Assembly: GCA_937958265.1 (NCBI GenBank)
Contig: CALGNX010000020.1
Coordinates: forward strand, 1-64,000
Length of the DNA: 64,000 bases
Direction of reading: 5' to 3'
From: an uncultured Algibacter sp.
Lineage (GTDB): Bacteria > Bacteroidota > Bacteroidia > Flavobacteriales > Flavobacteriaceae
Shown here: in pieces, positions 19,369-27,457 of the stretch
How positions within the stretch are numbered: the stretch's first letter is position 1
Layout of the letters: each line of letters begins with the position of its first letter
Translations under genes and position numbers: made by a program
The notes under the pieces: model-generated
Database searches by the model: none
The model's input: the letters and a program-made list of their open reading frames with translations, nothing else
What the model was told of the DNA's origin: nothing

Positions 19369-20583
19369 GTGAAAAAAAATATTCTACATCTAGATTTAGA
19401 CACTTTTTTTGTGTCTTGCGAGCGACTTATCGATAGCCGATTACAAAAACGCCCATTATTAGTTGGTGGTACAGGCAATAGAGGTGTAGTGGCAGCTTGT
19501 AGTTACGAAACGCGTCGTTTTGGAGTATATTCTGGAATGCCCATGCGCATGGCAAAACGCTTATGCCCCGAGGCTGTGATAATACGTGGTAACTCATCTA
19601 TTTATACTAAACACTCACACTTAGTAACCGAAATTATTAAGGATAAAGTACCCGTTTTTGAGAAAGCAAGTATTGATGAGTTTTATGCTGATTTAAGTGG
19701 TATGGATAAGTTTTTTGGAAGTTATAAGTATGCTTCAGAGTTGCGAAGTACCATTATAAAAGAAACAGGATTGCCCATTTCTTTTGGTTTATCGGGTAAT
19801 AAAATAGTATCCAAAGTAGCTACAGGAGAAGCAAAACCTAATAATCAATTACGTGTAGATCATGGGTTCGAGAAATCATTTTTAGCACCATTATCTATAA
19901 AAAAAATACCATCGGTAGGTAATAAAACCTATCAGATTTTAAGAAATTTAGGCATAGATAAAGTAAGTGTGGTGCAACAAATGCCAATGGAAATGATGCG
20001 TAGTGTGTTGGGAGCTAATGGAGTTACTATTTGGAAGCGTGCACATGGGCTTGATTCCCCGCCTTTAATACCTTTTCACGAGCGAAAATCAATTTCTATA
20101 GAGCGTACTTTTAATAAAGATACTATTGATATGGTTAAATTACGAACCAGCATTTTTGCTATGGCCGAAAATCTCGCGTATCAATTACGAAGGGGCGAAA
20201 AATTAGCATCCTGTATTAGTGTTAAGATTAGGTATTCCGATTTTAATACCTATTCCAAACAAGTCAATATTCCTTATACAAGCGCAGATCATGTTATAAT
20301 TCCAAGAGTGTTAGAGTTGTTTAATAAACTATACCAGAGGCGTTTGTTAATTCGTTTAGTTGGTGTGAAAATAACAAATATGGTTAGTGGTAATTACCAA
20401 ATTAATTTGTTTGATGATACAGAGGAAATGCTAAGCCTGTATAATGCTTTGGATACTATTCGTAGTCGTTATGGGGTTTTAAGTGTTCAAAAAGCAGCAT
20501 CTATAGGTGCTAAATCTATAGCAAGTAATCAAAACCCTTTTAATGGTGAGCCGCCTATAATTTTAGCACACCGAAAACAATAA
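19369..20583 (+). CDS. dinB: Y-family DNA polymerase (DNA polymerase IV/UmuC-like), GTG start
   Basis: ILHLDLDTFFVSCERL, YSGMPMRMAKRLCP, SIDEFYADLSG, GLSGNKIVSKVATGEAKP. Confidence 0.92.
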   Translation: MKKNILHLDLDTFFVSCERLIDSRLQKRPLLVGGTGNRGVVAACSYETRRFGVYSGMPMRMAKRLCPEAVIIRGNSSIYTKHSHLVTEIIKDKVPVFEKASIDEFYADLSGMDKFFGSYKYASELRSTIIKETGLPISFGLSGNKIVSKVATGEAKPNNQLRVDHGFEKSFLAPLSIKKIPSVGNKTYQILRNLGIDKVSVVQQMPMEMMRSVLGANGVTIWKRAHGLDSPPLIPFHERKSISIERTFNKDTIDMVKLRTSIFAMAENLAYQLRRGEKLASCISVKIRYSDFNTYSKQVNIPYTSADHVIIPRVLELFNKLYQRRLLIRLVGVKITNMVSGNYQINLFDDTEEMLSLYNALDTIRSRYGVLSVQKAASIGAKSIASNQNPFNGEPPIILAHRKQ

Positions 20584-23543
20584 TGTATCTTAATTGTCAT
20601 TCATATTATGCGTTACGTTACGGCACATTTTCCGAAGTAGATTTGCTAAAACTTGCTAAAGAAAAAGGCGTTACCACATTAGCGCTAACCGATATTAATA
20701 ATACATCGGCTTGCCTAAATTTTATTCGAAAATCGCAAGAATTTAAAATTAAACCCATCATAGGTATCGATTTTAGAAACGGTGCCAAGCAACTATACGT
20801 GGGTTTAGCAAGAAATAATGCGGGTTTTCAAGCATTAAATGTGTTTTTGTCACAGTACAGGCACCATAAAAAATCGCTTCCAGAACTAGCACCTGTTTTA
20901 AATCACGTTTACATTATCTACCCCTTGGAGTGTGTTATGCAATTGGAGAAAAAAGAATTTAAGGCGCATGAGTATATAGGTGTTTCTATTGAGGATCTTA
21001 AAAAGCTACCATTTTCAAGTTATAAGTCCTACACCAATAAGTTAGTTATTCAGCAGCAAGTTACCGTGCGTAACAAACGTGATTTTAATGCACACCGTTT
21101 ATTGCGAGCTATTGATAATAATACGCTGCTAAGTAAGCTTCAAAAAACAGAAGAGTGTCGTGAAAACGATCAAATGATTTCTCAGGATCGGTTAATAAAG
21201 CTGTATTCCGAATATCCTTTCATTATTTCAAACACAAAAAGAATATTGGACGATTGCCAAATCGATTTCACTTTCGGAAAGGCTCGTGTATCTCAAAACC
21301 AAAGCCTGTATTTAAACTCTGAAGAAGAAGATTATAAATTTTTAGTAAAACTTTGTAAAGACCATTTGCATAAGCGTTATAGCAAACCAAATGTTAAAGT
21401 AAAAACACGGTTAGAGGTCGAGTTAAAAACCATTAGACAGATGCGTTTTGTGTCTTACTTTTTAATTAATTACGACATTATTTCCTACTCAAAAAAAATG
21501 GGCTATGTACACGTAGGGCGGGGTAGTGGAGCCAATAGTATTGTAGCGTATATTATAGGTATTACAAATGTAGACCCTATAGAGTTAGATTTGTATTTTG
21601 AGCGTTTTATAAACCCCTTTAGAGTCTCGCCGCCAGATTTTGATATCGATTTCTCTTGGAAGGAGCGAGAGGATGTTACCAATTATATATTTAAACGCTT
21701 CAAACACGTGTCGTTATTAGCAACCTATAGCACTTTTAAATACCGTGCGGTTGTTCGGGAATTAGGAAAGGTATTTGGCTTGCCTAAAGAAGATATAGAT
21801 AAATTAAGCGCAGGAAAATATAAAACGACAAGTCTAGACGAGATATCGCAACTTGTTTTAAAATATGGAGAACTTATAAAAGGCTTCCCAAACCATTTAA
21901 GTGTACATTCCTGTGGTGTTTTAATTTTAGATAAACCCATACATTACTATTCCGCCACAGATTTACCTCCAAAAGGTTTCCCAACCGTACAGTTTGATAT
22001 GATGATTGCCGAGGATGTTGGCATTTTTAAATTTGATATTTTAGGGCAGCGCGGTTTAGCAAAAATTAAAGATACTATTGATATTGTAAAATATAACAGG
22101 CCAGAATTACCGCCAATAGATATTAATCAAATTGAACGTTTTAAAAACGATCCTAATATTAATAACCTTTTAAAACAAGGTAAAGCAATTGGGGCGTATT
22201 ATGTAGAGTCGCCTGCCATGCGTGGTTTAATGCAGAAATTGCAAACACAAGATTATATTGGTTTAGTTGCAGCTAGCTCTATTATAAGACCTGGTGTTTC
22301 TGGTTCCGGAATGAAAAAGGAATTTATAATAAGGCTGCGTTACCCCGAAAAACGAAAAGAAGCAAACCCCATTCTTTTAGAAATTATGCCAGAGACTTAC
22401 GGTATTATGGTATACCAAGAAGATGTGCTTAAGGTAGCCAATAAATTTGCAGGATTAAATTTGGGAGAAGCCGATGTATTACGAAGGGGCATGAGTGGTA
22501 AATTTAGGTCGCTGGCAGAGTTTACAGCCGTTGAAGAAAAATTTATAAATAATTGCAGAGCAAAAGGTTACTCAGATACTTTAATATTCGAGGTTTGGAA
22601 TCAAATTAAAAGTTTTGCAGGTTATGCGTTTGCAAAAGGGCACTCCGCATCTTACGCGGTGGAAAGTTACCAGAGTTTGTACCTAAAGTGTTATTTCCCT
22701 TTGGAATTTATGGTAGCAGTATTAAATAATGGTGGCGGTTTTTATAGTACAGAACATTACATACACGAAGCAAAAATGTGTGGTGGTATTATCGAAGCAC
22801 CATGTATAAACAAAAGTGAGCACCATAATATTATAAGGGGTAAAACTATTTACTTAGGTTTTGGCTATTTAAAAAGCTTGGAAATTTTAACCGTAAAACG
22901 CCTTTTAACAGAAAGGCAGTTTAACGGCGTATTTAAATCGCTAGACGATTTTATAGATAGGGTTATTATTTCCATCGAGCAATTAACTATTCTTATTAGA
23001 ATAAACGCCTTTAAGTTTACAAAACAACCCAAAACAGAACTTATGTGGCAAGCTATTTTTAAATTAAATGCAAATAAAAGTAAAACCACACAATCCAAAT
23101 TATTTATACCAAAACATAAGCAATTTAAGTTGCCAAGTTTAAAAACAACATGGATTGAAGATGCTTACGACCAAATGGAATTACTCGGTTTTCCTTTGTT
23201 TAATTATTTCGATTTATTAGATGAAACTTTACACGAAAGTATAAGCGCTAAGAATATGCCTAAATATGTAAATAAAACGGTATGGCTTTACGGCACACTA
23301 GTAAATACCAGATTCCATAAAGGCTCTAACGGAAAAAGAATGCGGTTTTGCACATTTATAGATCAGGCAGGCCATTATTTCGATACCGTACACTTTTCAG
23401 CGGTAGTGGATAAGTTTCCTGTAAACGGTTTAGGTGTTTATGCTTGTTTTGGTAAAATTACCGAAGCGTTTAATTTTTGCTCTGTTGAAATTCAATGGAG
23501 TAAGAAATTATCTTTATTGCCAGACCCAAGAGGTTTAAATTAA
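20583..23543 (+). CDS. Short DNA polymerase III alpha subunit (DnaE, error-prone DnaE2-like by context)
   Basis: PHP start CHSYYALRYGTF, VHVGRGSGANSIVAYIIGITNVDPIELDLYFERFINPFRVSPPDFDIDFSW, RPGVSGSGM, FAKGHSASYAVESYQSLYLK; overlaps dinB stop by one base (TAATG). Confidence 0.92.
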   Translation: MYLNCHSYYALRYGTFSEVDLLKLAKEKGVTTLALTDINNTSACLNFIRKSQEFKIKPIIGIDFRNGAKQLYVGLARNNAGFQALNVFLSQYRHHKKSLPELAPVLNHVYIIYPLECVMQLEKKEFKAHEYIGVSIEDLKKLPFSSYKSYTNKLVIQQQVTVRNKRDFNAHRLLRAIDNNTLLSKLQKTEECRENDQMISQDRLIKLYSEYPFIISNTKRILDDCQIDFTFGKARVSQNQSLYLNSEEEDYKFLVKLCKDHLHKRYSKPNVKVKTRLEVELKTIRQMRFVSYFLINYDIISYSKKMGYVHVGRGSGANSIVAYIIGITNVDPIELDLYFERFINPFRVSPPDFDIDFSWKEREDVTNYIFKRFKHVSLLATYSTFKYRAVVRELGKVFGLPKEDIDKLSAGKYKTTSLDEISQLVLKYGELIKGFPNHLSVHSCGVLILDKPIHYYSATDLPPKGFPTVQFDMMIAEDVGIFKFDILGQRGLAKIKDTIDIVKYNRPELPPIDINQIERFKNDPNINNLLKQGKAIGAYYVESPAMRGLMQKLQTQDYIGLVAASSIIRPGVSGSGMKKEFIIRLRYPEKRKEANPILLEIMPETYGIMVYQEDVLKVANKFAGLNLGEADVLRRGMSGKFRSLAEFTAVEEKFINNCRAKGYSDTLIFEVWNQIKSFAGYAFAKGHSASYAVESYQSLYLKCYFPLEFMVAVLNNGGGFYSTEHYIHEAKMCGGIIEAPCINKSEHHNIIRGKTIYLGFGYLKSLEILTVKRLLTERQFNGVFKSLDDFIDRVIISIEQLTILIRINAFKFTKQPKTELMWQAIFKLNANKSKTTQSKLFIPKHKQFKLPSLKTTWIEDAYDQMELLGFPLFNYFDLLDETLHESISAKNMPKYVNKTVWLYGTLVNTRFHKGSNGKRMRFCTFIDQAGHYFDTVHFSAVVDKFPVNGLGVYACFGKITEAFNFCSVEIQWSKKLSLLPDPRGLN

Positions 23544-23577
23544 AATATTAAATACAACTCAAGTATATTAAAAAAAC

Positions 23578-23611
23578 AAAACCCCATAAACATAATGTTT
23601 ACAGGGTTTTT
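23578..23611. terminator. Hairpin between dnaE and convergent tRNA-Ser, likely bidirectional terminator
   Basis: AAAACCCcATAAACAT-a-ATGTTTAcAGGGTTTTT. Confidence 0.75.
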
Positions 23612-23612
23612 G

Positions 23613-23697
23613 CGGAGAATGAGGGATTCGAACCCCCGGAGGTGTGACCCTCAACAGTTTTCAAGACTGCCGCATTCGACCACTCTGCCAATTCTCC
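23613..23697 (-). tRNA. tRNA-Ser (anticodon TGA)
   Basis: Minus strand GGAGAATTGGCAGAGTGGTCGAATGCGGCAGTCTTGAAAACTGTTGAGGG...GGGTTCGAATCCCTCATTCTCCG, CTTGAAA anticodon loop. Confidence 0.95.
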
Positions 23698-23883
23698 TAG
23701 AGTGCCATATAAAGCGGTGTGCTTCATTGCGGGTGCAAATATAAAATGTTTTTCCTTTTAATCAAATAAAAATATATTTTTTTTTAAAATAAATTTTCAA
23801 AAAGGCTAAATATGGATAATTTATGCAGCAATACTTTAAAAAGAAATTTTCAAACCTTATTTTTGTATAAGAAAACACTTAGG

Positions 23884-24513
23884 ATGGATACAATAAAACA
23901 GCTAGAATGGCGATACGCAACAAAAAAATTTGATGCTACTAAAAAACTAACTCAAGCTAAGCTAAATATATTAACACAAGCATTTAACCTTACAGCCACG
24001 TCTTTCGGTTTACAAACTATAAAGCTTGTAATTATCCAAGATAAAAAAATAAGAGAACAACTAGTAAGCGCATCTTACAACCAAAAACAAGTGCTAGAAG
24101 CTTCGCATTTATTTGTAATTTGCATACAAAACGATATTTTGGAAAGCGATGTAACCAATTATTACAATAATATAAAAAATATACGCAAAACATCAGAAAA
24201 AATATTACAGCCTTTCAGAGATAATTTAATAAAAAGTATGCAAAGCAAAACAGTCGCAGAGCGCCAACAATGGTCAAAAAACCAAGCCTATATAGCGCTA
24301 GGTAATTTAATGGCGGTTTGCGCTATGGAATCTGTAGATGCTTGCCCTATGGAAGGTTTTGTACCAACCACGTATAACGAATTACTTAAATTAAACGATA
24401 AAGGCCTACAAGCCGTATTACTACTTCCCGTAGGATATCGTGCTGAAGACGATATGTTTTCAACATTAAAAAAAGTTAGAAAACCCTTGGGCGAAGCTGT
24501 AATAACATTATAA
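23884..24513 (+). CDS. NAD(P)H-dependent oxidoreductase, nitroreductase family (ORF track start 23812; internal ATG 23884 preferred)
   Basis: MDTIKQLEWRYATKKFDATKKL, TSFGLQTIKLVII, QAYIALGNLMAVCAMESVDACPMEGF. Confidence 0.9.
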   Translation: MDTIKQLEWRYATKKFDATKKLTQAKLNILTQAFNLTATSFGLQTIKLVIIQDKKIREQLVSASYNQKQVLEASHLFVICIQNDILESDVTNYYNNIKNIRKTSEKILQPFRDNLIKSMQSKTVAERQQWSKNQAYIALGNLMAVCAMESVDACPMEGFVPTTYNELLKLNDKGLQAVLLLPVGYRAEDDMFSTLKKVRKPLGEAVITL

Positions 24514-24517
24514 ACTA

Positions 24518-24610
24518 TTTGGGCGTTACCCAAAAGGGTCGGGCTATACGTTACAAGTCCTCGCACCTCCAAAAGTCGGGCTGTGGGCTTTACACTACTA
24601 TCCCTAACGC
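24518..24610 (-). repeat. Dispersed intergenic element, copy 2 (reverse)
   Basis: Reverse complement GCGTTAGGGATAGTAGTGTAAAGCCCACAGCCCGACTTTTGGAGGTGCGAGGACTTGTAACGTATAGCCCGACCCTTTTGGGTAACGCCCAAATA. Confidence 0.9.
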
Positions 24611-24650
24611 AAAACTAATGTGGCAACACACCCCTAAATACAATTAGAAT

Positions 24651-25862
24651 ATGCCAGGATTTGAATTATTTGGAGATTTAGAAAGAAAAGAAGTAAACGA
24701 CGTGCTAGATAATGGCGTACTTATGCGCTATGGTTTCGATGGTATGCGAAAAGGCCATTGGAAAGCTAAAGCACTAGAATCAGAGCTGCAAACAACCTTT
24801 AGTGTAAACCATGTACAGCTGGTTTCTAGCGGTACAGCAGCAGTATCTGTGGCTTTAGCTTCTGCAGGAGTAGGTGCAGGCGATGAGGTTATTATGCCAA
24901 CATTTACTTTTGTAGCCAGTTTTGAAGCTATTATGATGCTAGGCGCTATCCCCATTTTAGTAGACGTAGATGATACGTTATGCCTAAACCCAGAAGCCGT
25001 AGAAAAAGCCATAACGCCAAAAACAAAAGCTATTATGGTCGTGCAAATGTGTGGTAGTATGGGTAATATGGATGCTTTACAAAGTATTGCAACTAAGCAT
25101 AAGCTTATTTTAATGGAAGACGCTTGCCAAGCAACAGGAGGTAGTTATAAGGGTAAGCCATTAGGTAGCGTTGGCGATTTAGGTTGTTTTTCTTTCGATT
25201 TTGTAAAAACCATAACCTGTGGTGAAGGCGGCGCAGTAATAACAAATAACGAAAATTTTTATAAAAACGCCGATCAGTTTAGCGATCATGGTCATGACCA
25301 TGTAGGAAGCGACAGGGGTGCAGAAACGCATCCATATATAGGTTATAATTTTAGGATTTCAGAATTAAATGCTGCAGTAGGTTTAGCTCAAGTAAGGCGT
25401 TTGCCAGAGTTTTTAAACATTCAAAAAAAACACTTTAATATACTAAGAGAGGCCTTAATCGGAATTCCGGAAGTAACCTTCAGGACAGTGCCAGAAGGCG
25501 GTGTGGAAAGTTGCTCGTTCTTAAACTTTTTTCTGCCAGATTTAGAACTTTCAACAAAAGTTTCTAATGCATTTAAAGAAAACGGTATTGATGTATGTTG
25601 GAATTATTATAATAATAACTGGCATTATATTAGAGCATGGCACCATTTAAAAGATATGAAATCCCTTTTTCCAATTTCACAGGAAGTAAAAGAAGGTTTA
25701 GCGTATTTAAAAACCAAGGATTTTTCAATGTCAGATCATTATATAGGCAGAAATATTTCTTGTTTAATAAAACTGTCTTGGACTGAAGATGAGGTTAAAG
25801 AGCGCGCACAAAAAATGGCAACTATTATAAAGCAAGTTTGTGCACCAAAGGTAGTAAGCTAA
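24651..25862 (+). CDS. DegT/DnrJ/EryC1/StrS family PLP aminotransferase
   Basis: VSSGTAAVSVALASAGVGAGDEVIMPTFTFVAS, EDACQATGGSYKGKPLGSVGDLGCFSFDFVKTITCGEGGAVITNN. Confidence 0.93.
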   Translation: MPGFELFGDLERKEVNDVLDNGVLMRYGFDGMRKGHWKAKALESELQTTFSVNHVQLVSSGTAAVSVALASAGVGAGDEVIMPTFTFVASFEAIMMLGAIPILVDVDDTLCLNPEAVEKAITPKTKAIMVVQMCGSMGNMDALQSIATKHKLILMEDACQATGGSYKGKPLGSVGDLGCFSFDFVKTITCGEGGAVITNNENFYKNADQFSDHGHDHVGSDRGAETHPYIGYNFRISELNAAVGLAQVRRLPEFLNIQKKHFNILREALIGIPEVTFRTVPEGGVESCSFLNFFLPDLELSTKVSNAFKENGIDVCWNYYNNNWHYIRAWHHLKDMKSLFPISQEVKEGLAYLKTKDFSMSDHYIGRNISCLIKLSWTEDEVKERAQKMATIIKQVCAPKVVS

Positions 25863-25882
25863 TAAAATAAAGTTTTAGAGTG

Positions 25883-25918
25883 AAAAAATACTACATTTTA
25901 AATTGTAGTATTTTTTTT
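25883..25918 (+). terminator. Rho-independent terminator of the DegT-family gene
   Basis: AAAAAATACTACA...TGTAGTATTTTTTTTT. Confidence 0.85.
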
Positions 25919-25972
25919 TGCTTTAAAATAAGCTAATAAAGTTTTAGTTTTTAAGGGCTTTACGGTTAAAAT

Positions 25973-26020
25973 TTTTTGAATCAAATTAATGAATAGTAAT
26001 TCATTAATTTGATTCAAAAA
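25973..26020. repeat. Perfect 22-bp inverted repeat with 4-nt loop
   Basis: TTTTTGAATCAAATTAATGAAT-AGTA-ATTCATTAATTTGATTCAAAAA. Confidence 0.9.
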
Positions 26021-26030
26021 TAAAGAAAAC

Positions 26031-26080
26031 AATACCCTACCACTTAGTGGTGGTTCTAACAAAATTAGTTCTAGGGTATT
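26031..26080. other. Candidate three-way-junction structure
   Basis: Outer stem AATACCCTA/TAGGGTATT enclosing CCAC-tta-GTGG and CTAA-caaaa-TTAG hairpins. Confidence 0.45.
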
Positions 26081-26164
26081 AAGTTGTTGCTCAAACTATA
26101 GTTATTTGCATACTTAGCATAAAAAGATAACACCACAAGTGTTATATAGTGCGTTTTAAATTTA

Positions 26165-27310
26165 TTAATAGGTAACATAATCTGTAATTTCTAAACCATA
26201 ACCAACTAAACCGACGCGTTTAGTGTGCGCTGTGTTTGAAATTAAACGTAGTTTACGTATATTTAAATCATGTAAAATTTGCGCACCAATACCAAAGTCT
26301 CGCGAATCCATATTAATTTTTGGTGCCTTAGCAACAGTGTTTTTAGTTTGATGTTCTTTTATAAAAGATAATCTACTTAAAATATTCATAGATTGCACCT
26401 CTTGGTTAATAAATAATATAGCACCTTTACCAGCATCGTTTATTATCTTAAACATATTATCCAGCTGTTTGTCTGCATTATTGGTAAGTGTACCTAAAAT
26501 ATCATTGTTTATTAAAGTTGAGTTAATGCGGGTAAGCACATCCTCATCAGTAGACCATTGGCCTTTAGTTAAAGCGATATGTATTTGGTTATTTGTGGTT
26601 TGCTTATAAGCCCGTAATCTGAAATTACCAAAACGGGTTTCAATTTCAAAGTCTTCTTTTTTATTAATTAAAGAATCGTGTTGCATTCTGTATGCCACTA
26701 AGTCTTCAATTGAAACAATTTTTAAATCTAATTTTTTAGCAACTTTTATAAGCTGAGGTAAGCGCGCCATAGAGCCATCATCGTTCATAATTTCAACAAT
26801 AACACCAGCAGGATTTAAGCCTGCTAATCTTGCAAAATCAATAGCTGCTTCTGTATGGCCTGTGCGTCGTAAAACACCACCTTCTTTAGCAACTAAAGGG
26901 AAAATATGCCCTGGTCGTGCCAATTCAAAAGGCTTAGTTTCTTTATTTGTTAATGCTTGTACTGTTTTGGCTCTATCACTAGCTGAAATACCCGTGGTTA
27001 CACCATGCCCTCTTAAATCTACAGAAACGGTAAATGCTGTTTCCATGGGGTCTGTATTGTTGCGTACCATCATACTTAATTCAAGTTCTGTACACCTGTT
27101 TTCTGTTAATGGAGCGCAAATAAGACCTCTGCCGTGGGTAGCCATAAAGTTTATCATTTCAGGAGTAGCCTTATCGGCAGCAGCTAAAAAGTCGCCTTCA
27201 TTTTCTCGATTTTCATCATCAACAACAATAATAACTTTTCCGTTTCTTATATCGTCAATAGCCTCGTGTATAGTATTAAGTTTAAACGTTGATTTTGGTG
27301 TTTGCGTCAT
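26165..27310 (-). CDS. ribB: 3,4-dihydroxy-2-butanone-4-phosphate synthase with C-terminal GTP cyclohydrolase II-like domain lacking the zinc Cys motif
   Basis: IHEAIDDIRNGKVIIVVDDENRENEGDFLAAADKATPEMINFMATHGRGLICAPL, RTGHTEAAIDFARLAGL; C-terminal IGAQILHDLNIRKLRLISN...GYGLEI. Confidence 0.93.
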   Translation of the reverse strand: MTQTPKSTFKLNTIHEAIDDIRNGKVIIVVDDENRENEGDFLAAADKATPEMINFMATHGRGLICAPLTENRCTELELSMMVRNNTDPMETAFTVSVDLRGHGVTTGISASDRAKTVQALTNKETKPFELARPGHIFPLVAKEGGVLRRTGHTEAAIDFARLAGLNPAGVIVEIMNDDGSMARLPQLIKVAKKLDLKIVSIEDLVAYRMQHDSLINKKEDFEIETRFGNFRLRAYKQTTNNQIHIALTKGQWSTDEDVLTRINSTLINNDILGTLTNNADKQLDNMFKIINDAGKGAILFINQEVQSMNILSRLSFIKEHQTKNTVAKAPKINMDSRDFGIGAQILHDLNIRKLRLISNTAHTKRVGLVGYGLEITDYVTY

Positions 27311-27457
27311 GATAAGAATACTAATTTATATTTTGTAATACGTTGTAAGTTGATTACTAATTATTTTTTTATGAGATATGGGCAATTAAGCGCAATGCTT
27401 ATTACCATTTCTTTGTTTTATTGAAATTTAGGCTATTTATAAATCTATAACATAGCA

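Noticed and set aside
26862-27338. 158-aa ORF antisense to ribB (and similar antisense ORFs inside ftsK, lptF/G-like, gatB-aspS, secDF)
   Set aside because: Shadow ORFs opposite strongly conserved genes.
27311-27457. FMN riboswitch upstream of ribB
   Set aside because: No RFN-like conserved blocks seen in the 147-bp upstream region.
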